From NCBI RefSeq assembly GCF_001183985.1, contig NZ_LFZW01000001.1, forward strand, positions 1,767,812 to 1,831,811: DNA of 64,000 bases. The letters run 5' to 3'. Under the pieces are notes generated by a model. The model saw nothing but the letters and a program-made list of their open reading frames with translations, was not told where the DNA came from and searched no databases. Of this stretch, positions 41,829 to 52,200 are shown in pieces (within the stretch, counting starts at the first letter, position 1; every line of letters starts with the position of its first letter). Made by a program: the position numbers and the translations under genes. This DNA comes from Peribacillus loiseleuriae (GTDB lineage: Bacteria; Bacillota; Bacilli; Bacillales; DSM-1321).

Positions 41829-43459
41829 TTTCGAATAGACATGTTGACGAATATATAAAGCTGTATGAAACAGGTAAGATAAAACTCAATAAAGAACGCA
41901 TTATGCTAATTGAATATTTACAAGAACACGTGTTAATACGTGATGATATATATTTTGATGATGAAATGATCGAAAACTTTATTAAATTTGCTGAGAAGTG
42001 GTATTTTCCTTTACAACCATTTCAGAAATTCATTGCAGCATTTGTTTTTCTTTTTTATGAAGAGGATGACTCTGTATTCTACGAACAGTTTCTAATTATG
42101 ATGGCTCGTGGTGGTGGGAAGAATGGTTTTATATCTGCCTTAAGCCATTTTTTTATAAGTCCTTTGCATGGGATACAGCGCTATAATATTTCGATTGTGG
42201 CCAACAACGAGAAACAAGCGAAAGTTTCTTTTAGAGAAATTTATGAGACGATTGAATCCCACGATCTATTGGAAGATATGTTTTATCGGACAAAGGTTGA
42301 AATACATGGAAACGATACAAAAAGCGTATTGCAATATCACACATCAAACGCAGGTTCTAAAGATGGTCTTCGTGATGGATGTGTAATTTATGATGAGATT
42401 CATCGTTATGAAAATTTTGATGTCGTTAACGTATTCTCTAGCGGACTTGGAAAAGTACCGAATGCTAGGGAATTTTTTATTGGGACAGATGGTTATGTTC
42501 GTGAAGGCTTTTTAGACAAAATGAAAGAACGAGCTATGAATATTCTTGAAGGTAAGGATTTAGATGATCCTCTTTTTCCTTTTATCTGCAAGATTGATGA
42601 TCCTAAAGAGGTTGATGATACTGAGCAATGGGAAAAAGCCAATCCAATGTTTTCAAACCCTATGAGCACTTATGCTCGAGGATTGTTTAAGAAGGTTCTC
42701 ACGCAGTTCAAGCAATTAGCTAATAACCCATCTAATCGTGAAGAATTTATGACTAAGCGTATGAATCTTCCTGAAATAGACTTAGCAAAAGCAGTTGCAA
42801 GTTGGGATGACATTATGGCCACAAATAGAACATTCCCAGATTTGTCACATCGCACATGTGTAGGCGGTTTGGATTTCGCCAGTATAAAGGATTTTGCGGC
42901 AGTTGGTCTGTTATTTAAAGTTGGCGAAGATTATGTTTGGAAATCCCATTCATTTGTCCGAAAAGGGTTTTTAGACACGGTTAAGTTAAAGGTGCCAATT
43001 AAGAAATGGGAGGAAGATGGATTCCTCTCAATTGTGGACGAACCAGTAATTGATATTCGTCATATCGTCAATTGGTTTGTTGAAATGCGGGAAATTTACG
43101 GGCTTACAACGATTGTTGCGGATACCTTTAGATTAGACCTGGTGAAAACTGCATTGGAAGCGGAAGGATTTACTTTGCTTTATATCCGTAATCCTAAAGC
43201 TATTCATTCTTTATTAGCCCCAAGGGTAGAAACGATGTTCGCAAAACATAATCTCATCTTTGATGATAATCCTTTGATGCGATGGTACACGAACAACGTC
43301 TACGTCCACATCAAAAAAGACGGCAACAAGGAATACCTCAAGAAAGATGAATTCCGTCGCAAAACCGATGGATTTCAGGCATTTATTCACGCCTTGTGGC
43401 AAGCGGATAATATTCTTGAAGAGGATGTGGACTTTTTCTTAGGTGACATAGATTTTTAG
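41825..43459 (+). CDS. terL: Terminase large subunit
   Basis: 544 aa ATPase-nuclease that packages DNA. ATPase motifs LIMMARGGGKNGFISAL and GCVIYDEIHRY; the C-terminal nuclease Asp lies in GGLDFASIKDFAAVG and further acidic residues near the end. Overlaps terS (ATGA). Confidence 0.93.
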   Translation: MISNRHVDEYIKLYETGKIKLNKERIMLIEYLQEHVLIRDDIYFDDEMIENFIKFAEKWYFPLQPFQKFIAAFVFLFYEEDDSVFYEQFLIMMARGGGKNGFISALSHFFISPLHGIQRYNISIVANNEKQAKVSFREIYETIESHDLLEDMFYRTKVEIHGNDTKSVLQYHTSNAGSKDGLRDGCVIYDEIHRYENFDVVNVFSSGLGKVPNAREFFIGTDGYVREGFLDKMKERAMNILEGKDLDDPLFPFICKIDDPKEVDDTEQWEKANPMFSNPMSTYARGLFKKVLTQFKQLANNPSNREEFMTKRMNLPEIDLAKAVASWDDIMATNRTFPDLSHRTCVGGLDFASIKDFAAVGLLFKVGEDYVWKSHSFVRKGFLDTVKLKVPIKKWEEDGFLSIVDEPVIDIRHIVNWFVEMREIYGLTTIVADTFRLDLVKTALEAEGFTLLYIRNPKAIHSLLAPRVETMFAKHNLIFDDNPLMRWYTNNVYVHIKKDGNKEYLKKDEFRRKTDGFQAFIHALWQADNILEEDVDFFLGDIDF

Positions 43460-43475
43460 AAAAGGAGGTGAGATA

Positions 43476-44612
43476 TTGGGATTCTTAGATCTCGTAAAAA
43501 GCCGAAACAAAGAACTAGAATTTATGCTCGATTTTGATTTAATCGAAGGTACTTCTGAAAAAATACACATGAAAAAGCTTGCTATTCAAATTTGTGTGGA
43601 CATGATCGCACGTACTATTAGTCAGTCTGATTTTCGCATGAAGAATGGAAAGGAAATCATTAAGGACGAATTGTATTATCGGTTAAATGTTAGGCCAAAC
43701 TTGAACCAAACAGCATCAACTTTTTGGCAAGAGCTTGTTCATAAGTTGATAAAAGAAAACGAGGTCCTGGTCATAAAATCAGACACAGATGACTTGCTGA
43801 TTGCGGATTCGTTTACTCATACAGAATATGCGGTTTTTGAAGATAGTTTTAGTGATGTCACCATAAAAAATTACACTTTTAATCATACATTCAAAATGAG
43901 TGATGTTTTTTATTTACAATACACCAATGAAAAACTAACGACTTTGCTAGATGGATTATACACGGATTATGGTGAGCTTTTCGGTAGAATTGTAGAATTC
44001 CAGAAACGTAAAAATCAAATACGCGGCGTTGTCGATATTGAAACTGTTCAAGACAAAAGTGAAGCTGCGCAAGCTAAACTACAAAACTATATAAACAAGA
44101 TTTATAAGGCATTTTCCGAAAAATCCGTTGCAATTGTTCCTCAGCAGAAGGGGTTCAAGCTTGATGAAAAATCAAATACTAATGCCCATCCTGTGGACGA
44201 AGTAAACAAGGTCACAGACGGTTTTCTGTATCAGGTTGCAAATGCACTTGGTATTCCCATAGCGCTTTTAAAAGGTGAAATGGCAGATGTAGAAAAGCAA
44301 ACAAGGAATTATATGATTTTCTGTATTGATCCACTGCTTAAAAAAATTAAAGATGAGTGCGATGCTAAATTCATTGATAAGTCCGTCTACCTGAAAGGTA
44401 AAAGGATGGATATTCGACGTATTTCTTACAGTAATATTTTTGACGTTGCAACAGCAGTGGACAAGTTGAGGTCAAGTGGAATATTTAATGGGAATGAATT
44501 ACGTGAAAAATTAGGTGAAGAAAGGGCTGATGATCCAATGCTCGATAAGTTTGTAATCACTAAAAACTATCAAGAAAGCTCAGAAGCGCTTAAAGGAGGT
44601 GAGAAAGAGTGA
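43476..44612 (+). CDS. Portal protein (HK97 family)
   Basis: 378 aa. Dodecameric portal for DNA entry. The N-terminal part (QICVDMIARTISQSDFRMKN, NVRPNLNQTASTFWQELV) and ANALGIPIALLKGEM near the C-terminus are typical of the phage_portal family. TTG start after AAAGGAGGTGAG. Overlaps the protease gene by four bases. Confidence 0.92.
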   Translation: MGFLDLVKSRNKELEFMLDFDLIEGTSEKIHMKKLAIQICVDMIARTISQSDFRMKNGKEIIKDELYYRLNVRPNLNQTASTFWQELVHKLIKENEVLVIKSDTDDLLIADSFTHTEYAVFEDSFSDVTIKNYTFNHTFKMSDVFYLQYTNEKLTTLLDGLYTDYGELFGRIVEFQKRKNQIRGVVDIETVQDKSEAAQAKLQNYINKIYKAFSEKSVAIVPQQKGFKLDEKSNTNAHPVDEVNKVTDGFLYQVANALGIPIALLKGEMADVEKQTRNYMIFCIDPLLKKIKDECDAKFIDKSVYLKGKRMDIRRISYSNIFDVATAVDKLRSSGIFNGNELREKLGEERADDPMLDKFVITKNYQESSEALKGGEKE

Positions 44613-45334
44613 AGCATAAGATTAAAGGCGATTTTACAAGTTGGAATTCAAGTATTTATGAATTTAATTATAAAATGCGAAATGTAAAAGAAGATGAGGA
44701 CATCGAATTGCATATCAATTCATACGGCGGTGATGTGTTTTTAGGCATCGACTTATGTAATACATTACGTGAACATAAAGGACACGTGACCGTAGTAATT
44801 CCGGGGATTGCAGCAAGTGCCGCATCTATCGGATGTATGGGCGCCGATACTATTAAAGCATATTCGAATTCTCAAGTGATGGTTCATAACGCTTGGACAA
44901 TTGTTGCTGGTAATGCGAAACAGTTACGTAAATCAGCTGATGATTTAGATAGCATTGGTGAGTCTGTTTTAGCATCATACAAACATCGTGTCGATGAAAA
45001 AACGATGGCTAAATTACTAGAAGATGAAACTTACCTTTCTGCAACTAAAGCGAAAGAATTAGGTTTAATCGATGAGATCATTGATGCAGAACCAGAAGAG
45101 GTTGAATCTGAATTATTCCAGAATAAAGCGAAGGAATTTAATAATAAAATTTCCGTATCGCTAGAACCAAAGAAACCAATAGTTGCAACTGCAAGCATTG
45201 ATGAAAACACACTTAAACAAATGTTTGCCGACTTTAAAATTGAAATCAAAAACGAATTAAAGCCAAAAGAGATTGATCCTAAATCTGTTGAACCTAAACA
45301 GAACTTGGGCAGTCTCTTTTTAAATTTAAAATAA
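44609..45334 (+). CDS. ClpP-like head maturation protease
   Basis: 241 aa. Ser-protease of the ClpP/S14 type: catalytic Ser in IAASAASIGCMGA, His in SQVMVHNAWT, Asp in the DDLDSIGES region. The C-terminal 80 residues are helical, and could act as scaffold. GTG start with SD AAAGGAGGTGAG. Confidence 0.9.
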   Translation: MKHKIKGDFTSWNSSIYEFNYKMRNVKEDEDIELHINSYGGDVFLGIDLCNTLREHKGHVTVVIPGIAASAASIGCMGADTIKAYSNSQVMVHNAWTIVAGNAKQLRKSADDLDSIGESVLASYKHRVDEKTMAKLLEDETYLSATKAKELGLIDEIIDAEPEEVESELFQNKAKEFNNKISVSLEPKKPIVATASIDENTLKQMFADFKIEIKNELKPKEIDPKSVEPKQNLGSLFLNLK

Positions 45335-45352
45335 GAAGGAGCGTGTAATTAC

Positions 45353-46495
45353 ATGCCAATTACATTTAATAATTTCGAAGAAAAGAAACTAGCATTTGCA
45401 AAGGCTACACAAGAAGGAACTCCAGAAGAACAGGCAACTGCATTGAATAGTATGCTAGAAGCCCTAGCACAGGACGTACAAGGCGATATTATGAATCAAG
45501 TAAATACATCTATGCTAGACCGTTCTATCATGCAAGCAAGGGGCGCTAACGTCCTTACAAGTGAGGAAATGAAGTTCTTTAATGCTGTTGTGCAAGATGG
45601 AGGATTTAAAGATACTGAAACGCTGCCTAAGACGACTCAAGAGCGAATCTTTGATGATCTTGTGGAAGCTCACCCACTATTGCAGCATATCGGTTTGCAA
45701 AATTTAGGGGCAGTAACTGAATTTATTTACGGTGATCCAGAAGGTGCAGCTGTGTGGGGTCCATTGTTCGGTGATATCCAAGGGCAATTAAATGCTACAT
45801 TTCGTAAAGAATCTATCAGTCAACTTAAATTAACAGCATTTATCCCATTAGCAAATGACATGCTAAAACTTGGTCCTGTGTGGGTAGAACGCTATGTTCG
45901 TACTATGATTACAGAGGCTATGGCTGTTGGATTAGAAAAGGGCTTTGTTGCAGGAACAGGTAAAGACCAACCTATTGGACTCTTAAAGGATTTAAAAGGT
46001 TCTGTAGTAAATGGTGTTTATCCTGACAAAGCATCTGCTGGTACGCTAACTTTTGAACCAGGTCGTACAACAATTAATGAATTAAAGGGCGTGGTCAAAA
46101 AGCTGGCAATTCGTCCTGTCGGGAAAGATGAAGTTGATAAAGTTCGCAATGTCGCTGGAAAGGTTGTTATGGTGACTAACCCATTTGACACTTTTGATAT
46201 TCAAGCTAATGCAACGACTCAGAATGCGTCTGGTGTTTATGTTACTAATTTACCGTTTAATCCAATTCAAACTGAATCGGTGTTCGTTCCACAAGGGAAA
46301 ATTGCTTTCTTTGTCAAGGGAGAATACATCGCGGCAATAGGGGGGACTGAACCAATCAAAAAGTTCGAACAAACATTGGCGCTAGAAGATGCAACGCTTT
46401 ATATTGCTAAACAATTTGCTACCGGAAAACCGAAAGATAACTATGCGGCACAAGTATATGATTTAGACTTAGATTTAACAGCGCCTGTAGTCTAA
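45353..46495 (+). CDS. Major capsid protein (HK97 fold)
   Basis: 380 aa. N-terminal helical delta-like domain (about 1-95) followed by the HK97 core (AAVWGPLFGDIQGQLNATFR, LTAFIPLANDMLKLGPVWVE, GLEKGFVAGTGKDQPIGLL). SD AAGGAGCG. Position after protease is as expected. Confidence 0.92.
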   Translation: MPITFNNFEEKKLAFAKATQEGTPEEQATALNSMLEALAQDVQGDIMNQVNTSMLDRSIMQARGANVLTSEEMKFFNAVVQDGGFKDTETLPKTTQERIFDDLVEAHPLLQHIGLQNLGAVTEFIYGDPEGAAVWGPLFGDIQGQLNATFRKESISQLKLTAFIPLANDMLKLGPVWVERYVRTMITEAMAVGLEKGFVAGTGKDQPIGLLKDLKGSVVNGVYPDKASAGTLTFEPGRTTINELKGVVKKLAIRPVGKDEVDKVRNVAGKVVMVTNPFDTFDIQANATTQNASGVYVTNLPFNPIQTESVFVPQGKIAFFVKGEYIAAIGGTEPIKKFEQTLALEDATLYIAKQFATGKPKDNYAAQVYDLDLDLTAPVV

Positions 46496-46515
46496 TGCGA
46501 AGGAGGTGATAGCAA

Positions 46516-46713
46516 ATGAAGTATAAAGTAATTAATGAATTTCGCGACAAAGAGAATAAAAATACTCAATATGCTGTTGGTGACGAGTATCCTAAAGGTG
46601 ATTATAAACCAACTAAAAAGCGTATTGATGAATTATCTAAGGTACATTCAACGCATAATTGCGTGTTTATCGAAGAAGCAAAAGAGGAAAAGAAAGCTTC
46701 TGAAAAGGATTGA
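46516..46713 (+). CDS. Hypothetical head protein
   Basis: 65 aa (MKYKVINEFRDKENKNTQYA), Lys/Glu-rich C-terminus. SD AAGGAGGTGA. Sits between capsid and connector genes; small proteins of this kind occur there in related phages. Role unknown. Confidence 0.65.
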   Translation: MKYKVINEFRDKENKNTQYAVGDEYPKGDYKPTKKRIDELSKVHSTHNCVFIEEAKEEKKASEKD

Positions 46714-46718
46714 TGTGA

Positions 46719-47009
46719 ATGAGCATCACTGGAATAATTTTAACAGAATTTAAAGAGAGGATGCACTTAGGGGATGATGAAGATGAGAACCTAATTCGCA
46801 TCCTTTCTGCGTCTAACGTTGAACTAAAAAGAATCTGTGGAAATTATGATCTTAATACGGATGAGGTATTTAAAGAACTTGTTTTTGAGCGTTCGCGATA
46901 CGTCTATAACGACGCAATAGAATTTTTCAATGACAATTTTCTTAGTCAGATTAATAGTTTAGGAATTACTAAAGCACTTGAAGAGGATGATTTTAATGCA
47001 ATTAAATAA
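46719..47009 (+). CDS. Head-tail connector (HK97 gp6-like)
   Basis: 96 aa helical protein (FKERMHLGDDEDENLIRILSA, FERSRYVYNDAIEFFNDNF) typical of gp6-like adaptors. Overlaps the next gene. Confidence 0.82.
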   Translation: MSITGIILTEFKERMHLGDDEDENLIRILSASNVELKRICGNYDLNTDEVFKELVFERSRYVYNDAIEFFNDNFLSQINSLGITKALEEDDFNAIK

Positions 47010-47361
47010 ATATAAGCCCAAGATGAATTCTGGGCTTTTTAGGCATAGAATCACCATTCAAAAACATGAAGCAGATGCTAACGAAAACGGTTTTCGATCT
47101 CCAGAAGAACAAAAGTATCTGAATGTAAAGTCTGCATGGGCCATGATCAAGACGTTAAGTGATAAAGGATCTGCTTATGAGTTTTATGAGGCAGCTACCA
47201 CTCATGCCCAAAATACAAATTCTTTTGTCATTCGTTATACACCTGGAATAACTGCGGATATGAGGATTAAGTATAATGGCCGAACCTTTGAAATCCTGTC
47301 TGTAATAAATGATGGAGAGTTGAATAAAACTCTCACAATTGTCGGTAGGGAGTTGATTTAG
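46996..47361 (+). CDS. Head closure / head-tail joining protein
   Basis: 121 aa (SPP1 gp16-like). GLFRHRITIQKHEADANENG near the N-terminus and IRYTPGITADMRIKYNGRTF match this beta-barrel family. ATG 46996 chosen (GAAGAGGATG); an earlier TTG in frame has no SD. Confidence 0.85.
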   Translation: MQLNKYKPKMNSGLFRHRITIQKHEADANENGFRSPEEQKYLNVKSAWAMIKTLSDKGSAYEFYEAATTHAQNTNSFVIRYTPGITADMRIKYNGRTFEILSVINDGELNKTLTIVGRELI

Positions 47362-47739
47362 ATGCCTATGGAATTAGAAGGTATGCAACAACTCATGGCT
47401 CATCTACAGCAGATGGGCAAATCTGTGGATGGTAGAGTAACAGAAAAAGCTCTGACCAAAGGAGCTGAATTTTTGCAAGGACACATCAAAGAAAAAACCC
47501 CAGTAAGAAAAGGGAAAGTTACAGGGAATCTTAAAGAAAATATTATTATTTCGGATTTGAAAGAGAATCAAATCCATATTGGTCCTGATCAACAGGGTAA
47601 AGCTTTCTATGGGCATTTTTTAGAATTTGGCACTAGCAAAATGGATGCTCAACCATTTATGGGGCCAGTGTTCGAAAACAAGAAAGATGGCGCCCAAGAA
47701 ATCATGAAAGATGTGATTAAAGGGGAACTGAGGTTATGA
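47362..47739 (+). CDS. HK97 gp10-like neck/tail protein
   Basis: 125 aa. TPVRKGKVTGNLKENIIISD and YGHFLEFGTSKMDAQPFMGP are the family hallmarks. No gap to its neighbours, and it overlaps the next gene by four bases. Confidence 0.9.
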   Translation: MPMELEGMQQLMAHLQQMGKSVDGRVTEKALTKGAEFLQGHIKEKTPVRKGKVTGNLKENIIISDLKENQIHIGPDQQGKAFYGHFLEFGTSKMDAQPFMGPVFENKKDGAQEIMKDVIKGELRL

Positions 47740-48068
47740 GTTTAAATGCACTCGTCATTAACACCCTGAATCCATTAGGAATACCAGTGGACTTCCAAAC
47801 AGCCAGGAGTAATAGTCCAACCTATATCACCTTCTTTTTCTACAATGAGAAGGGCACCTTGTATCTTGATGATGATGAAAAAGAAACAAGGTATTCACTC
47901 CAAGTTGATATTTGGTCAAAAGGGGATTATATATCTACGGTTGAACAAGTGAAAAAACTTCTGAAATCCGTGGGGTTCGTTCGTACATTTGCCACAGATC
48001 TATATGAAAAAGACACGCAAATCTATCATAAAGTATTACGATTTTCATTCACACAGGACTCTGATTAA
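47736..48068 (+). CDS. Tail terminator / completion protein
   Basis: 110 aa. Alpha-beta pattern and YSLQVDIWSKGDYISTVEQV fit the gp17/tail-completion type. A terminator overlaps the stop. Confidence 0.78.
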   Translation: MSLNALVINTLNPLGIPVDFQTARSNSPTYITFFFYNEKGTLYLDDDEKETRYSLQVDIWSKGDYISTVEQVKKLLKSVGFVRTFATDLYEKDTQIYHKVLRFSFTQDSD

Positions 48069-48080
48069 CAGGGTCTTTTT
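48057..48080 (+). terminator. Small terminator before the major tail gene
   Basis: GACTCTG-ATTAA-CAGGGTC then TTTTT. Possibly partial attenuation within the late operon. Confidence 0.6.
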
Positions 48081-48098
48081 ATATTAGGAGGGAACATT

Positions 48099-48650
48099 AT
48101 GGCATTAGTCGGTTTAAAAGATATTCACGTTGCTTTATTTAATGATGGAACTTATGAGGTACCAGTAAAACTAGCAAAGGCTATCGAAGCTAAGATCACA
48201 CCAAATACATCATCTGTAACTTTGTATGCAGATGATGGAGCTGCAGAAACAGCATCTTCCATGGGGGATATTGAGGTTGAATTAAATATTGATGATTTAC
48301 CATCCAGTAAATACGCATTAATCATGGGTAAAACAGCAAATACAGATGGAGTTATCGTTGATAATTCCTCCGATGTAGCTCCATATCTTGCACTTGGGTT
48401 TAGATCAATGAAGTCTAACGGCGAATACAGATATGTTTGGCTATATAAGGGTAAATTTGAATTGTCAGAAGAAACGTATAAGACAAAGGGTGAAGAGGTG
48501 GAATTCCAAACACCTACTGTGAAAGCGAAATTCTTAGTAGATGAAGAAGGAAACTGGAGAGCGAAGGTAGATTCAGACGACGAAGATGTTAAAGCAAGTG
48601 TCATCGGGAACTGGTTTAAAAATGTTTACAAAGAGATGCCTACAGTTTAA
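48099..48650 (+). CDS. Major tail protein (phi13 type)
   Basis: 183 aa. Starts MALVGLKDIHVALFNDGTYE, followed by ITPNTSSVTLYADDGAAETA and MGDIEVELNIDDLPSSKYA, as in the phi13 family of tube proteins. SD AGGAGGGA. Confidence 0.93.
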   Translation: MALVGLKDIHVALFNDGTYEVPVKLAKAIEAKITPNTSSVTLYADDGAAETASSMGDIEVELNIDDLPSSKYALIMGKTANTDGVIVDNSSDVAPYLALGFRSMKSNGEYRYVWLYKGKFELSEETYKTKGEEVEFQTPTVKAKFLVDEEGNWRAKVDSDDEDVKASVIGNWFKNVYKEMPTV

Positions 48651-48661
48651 ATAATTTGGAC

Positions 48662-48690
48662 GAGAGAGGACATTGTTCTCTCTTTTTTCT
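48662..48690 (+). terminator. Terminator after the major tail gene
   Basis: GAGAGGA-CATTG-TTCTCTC then TTTTTT. Probably sets a high transcript level for the tube protein relative to what follows. Confidence 0.75.
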
Positions 48691-48712
48691 ATTTTGAGGA
48701 GGAAATTTTATT

Positions 48713-49021
48713 ATGCAAATTACACTATTAATCGAAGGACAAGAAAAGACATTCTCCACAGGGTTTATTAGTTCTCGTAAATTTCGAAAAGCGCTTGAAA
48801 TGCAAGAAAAATTACAAGGGCAAGCTACCGCAAAAACTATTGATGAAGTAGTTTGTTATGTTGTTGAAGTTTTCGGTGATAAATTCACTTTCGATGAACT
48901 TTATGATGGCTTAGCTTCCAACAAGTTAATTCCAACTCTCCACGAAGTAATCAACGTTGTAATTGGAGATGAAGCTACAAAATTACAAAGTGATGATTTT
49001 TTGCAGAAAAAGAACCAGTAA
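48713..49021 (+). CDS. Tail assembly chaperone G
   Basis: 102 aa (MQITLLIEGQEKTFSTGFIS). In siphoviruses the gene between the major tail protein and the tape measure makes two products by frameshift; this is the shorter one. SD GAGGAGGAA. The slippery site lies near its end. Confidence 0.85.
   Translation: MQITLLIEGQEKTFSTGFISSRKFRKALEMQEKLQGQATAKTIDEVVCYVVEVFGDKFTFDELYDGLASNKLIPTLHEVINVVIGDEATKLQSDDFLQKKNQ
48997..49003 (+). other. Candidate -1 programmed ribosomal frameshift site
   Basis: T TTT TTG in the zero frame of chaperone G. A -1 shift here enters the 3' frame (AEKEPVNPLDAIKDL), which is open from just before this point (TGA at 48994) to 49209. The order G, GT, tape measure is conserved in long-tailed phages, so the shift is expected. 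Confidence 0.75.
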
Positions 49022-49209
49022 ACCCATTGGATGCCATTAAGGATCTCTATCTTGATCTAATGTCAGGTGAGACTCCTTATAAGTTACATGAAATTGATCA
49101 AATGGATATAGTCTGGTTTTTTGCTCTAGCAAGACACAAGAGAAATAAAAAGCAATCCAAATCAAAGGTTAGTCAAAAACGGACTACCATTGATCAGTTA
49201 CCAATCTAG
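49003..49209 (+). CDS. Tail assembly chaperone T extension (frameshift product GT)
   Basis: About 68 codons read in the -1 frame after the slippery site: AEKEPVNPLDAIKDLYLDLM, then EIDQMDIVWFFALARHKRN and a basic tail. A TTG at 49027 is available but no SD precedes it, so translation should be by frameshift. Helps load the tape measure during tail assembly. Confidence 0.78.
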   Translation, partial: AEKEPVNPLDAIKDLYLDLMSGETPYKLHEIDQMDIVWFFALARHKRNKKQSKSKVSQKRTTIDQLPI

Positions 49210-49225
49210 GAAAGGAGGTTAATAT

Positions 49226-52200
49226 ATGGCTGGAGAAGTTGGTTCCTTAAGGGTCACCTTGGGACTAGATTCAATTGATTTTACAAGAGGCATGCAGGAA
49301 ATAAACCGAAAGTTGACGGCTTTAAATAGTGAATTTAAGACCACCACTGCTGGAGCAGGCCGTTTTGATAATTCATTGGACACATTGAGACAGCGATCTA
49401 CTATTTTAACAAGTACTCTCCAAACACACCGTGCGAAAGTGAACGAACTGAACAACCAGTACCAGGAAAGCGTAAGAGTTAACGGGGCGGCAGCAGCATC
49501 CACGGAAAAACTATTGATTCAATACAATAATGCTGTTTCTGCTATGCGAAGAACAGAAAACCAATTGCAACAGACAAACCGTAAAATTCAGGAGCAGTCT
49601 AATGGATTCCAACAGTTAAGTACCCAAATTAATCAAAGTGTGGACAGAATCACTCAACAAATGAGAGTGTTGGATTCTTCTTTTGATGCTGCTACAGCAG
49701 GTATTCGTGACTTTGGTAATTCAACTCAACAATTGCAACAACGATCTGACCATTTAACTAGTTCTCTCCGTCTTCAACAACAGCGTGTGGAAGAACTCAA
49801 TCGCCTTCATCGTGAAGCTGTTCGTGAAATGGGTGCAAATGCCAGGGAAACCCAAGAGCTAGAGATTAGACTAAATAGAGCTACTCAGGCAATGAGGGAA
49901 ACAGAAGCGCAGTTAAGGCGTACAAATGCACAAATCGATAATCAATCTAGTACGTGGAACAGATTGAATTCTCGTCTTAGTAGTGTTGGAGAACAGATGC
50001 AGCATATCGGTGGACGGATGCAAGGTCTTGGTTCTGAGATCGCTCAAAGCTTCGGTGTGGCATTTTTAGCAGTGGGAGGCGCTTTGGGACTTACTGCTAA
50101 GAAAGCTATGGATTTTGAATCACAAATGTCATCCGTTAAGTCTGTAATGGCTCCTGATGAGATAAATGAATTTGGGGATAGTCTTGAGAAATTGGCTTTA
50201 CAAATGGGAGCTGAAACAAAGTATTCTGCATTGGAAGCAGCGCAAGGCATTGAGGAACTTATTAAAGCCGGTTTATCACCTGCACAAGTAGCGTCAGGTG
50301 GGCTTGAAGGAGCTTTGGCCCTTGCAACAGCTGGAGAGTTAGAACTAGCTGATGCTGCCGAGATTGCTTCCACAGCTTTGAATGCATTTAAAGATGATAA
50401 TCTGTCAGTTATGCGTGCTGCAGACTTATTAGCAGGTGCAGCCAACGCATCTGCCACTTCTGTTTCTGAAATGAAATTTGGATTATCAATGGTTTCGGCT
50501 GTCGCTTCCGGTGTTGGTCTAACGTTTGAAGACACGGCAGGAGCCTTAGCAACATTTGCTCAAAATGGACTTAAAGGCAGTGATGCCGGTACGTCATTAA
50601 AAACCATGCTATTAAATTTATCACCATCAACTAAAGAAGCAACGGCTCAGATGAGTTCACTTGGTCTTCTTACCAAAAAAGGAACAAGTGCTTTTTACGA
50701 TGCAAATGGATCAATTAAATCAATGTCAGAAATTGCAGAGTTGCTTAAAACAAAACTAGCTAAATTAACTGATGAGCAGAGACAAATGGCATTAAAAACT
50801 ATGTTTGGTACCGATGCGATTCGTGCTGCTAACATCCTGTATAAAGAAGGCGCAGATGGCATTACTCACATGGTAGAGGCAATGAATAAGATTAAATCTG
50901 CTGATGTAGCTGCTCAAAAATTGGATAACGTAAAAGGTCGTATCTTGCTTTTAAAGGGAACTCTTGAAACTGCTGCAATTGCAATAGGGAACTCATTATT
51001 ACCAGCTATTGATAAAGTTGTTGCAGTCGTTCAAAAGGCTGTTGATGCTTTTAATAATTTATCACCTAGGATGCAAAGTTTTATAACAATTGGTGCAGTA
51101 GTTTCAGCGGCTTTTTTGGGAATTGTCACTGCACTAGGTGCATTTATTATGATAATAGGTGGAGCTATCTCAGGGGTAGGGGCTCTTATTTCAGTGTTTA
51201 GCGCTGTAGCGGGATCAATCGCAAGTGCTGGCGGAGCAATGGCTTTATTGACAGGACCAATTGGCGTGACGATAGCATCTATCGCTGGTATTGGAATCGC
51301 TGCAACGAACTTATATAACACTTTTAAAGGGAAAGCTATACCAGAAATCGAACGTTTTGGTGATAAAGTCTCAGAAAGCACAAAGAAGGCTTTAGACGGA
51401 TTTTTCGAACTCTCAGATGAAGCTTCACTAAAAGTAAAAGAACTTTCAATTACACAAAAACAAGTAACAGCAGAAACAAAAGATGCGCTAGTCAGCACTT
51501 ATGGACAAATGAGTGAACAAATTCTTTCTAAAATGAGTGAACAGCACGCAAAGCAGATCGAAGCAACAAAGTCTCACTTCTTGCGTTCTTCTGTTTTAAC
51601 TAATGCAGAAGAAGATAAAATTCTCGGGAAAATGGAGGAAAGAAATAAATCCGAGGTTGAACTTCAGCAGAATTTCAGAAACAAAATTAATGAAATTGTC
51701 GGAAATGCTTATGCCGAAAATCGAGCACTTACCGAGAGAGAACAACATATTCTTGATACGATTCGCGAACAAATGAACGAAAAGGCTGTGAAATCTCTCT
51801 CTCAAAATGAAATTGAATCCAAGGTTATTCTTGAGAGGATGAAACAGACAGCGAGTAATTTATCAGCACAACAAGCGGCTGAGGTTGTCAAAAATTCTAT
51901 TAAGCAAAGAACTGAAGCAGTGAATGAAGCTGATAAACAACTTGAGGAAACTATTGCTTCGATTATTCGAATGAGAGATGAATCAGGGGACATTTCAGCC
52001 GAACAGGCCGACAGAATGATTAGTGAAGCTCAAAAAGCTCACGACATGTCTGTTAAATACGCTGAGGATATGCATAGTAAAGTTGTAGAAGAAGCAAAAT
52101 CACAAGCGAAAGAACATGTGGATCAAATTAATTGGACAACAGGAGAGGTACTATCTAAATGGGAAGTCATGGTTTCTTCACTTTCCGGCGTGTGGGGAAG

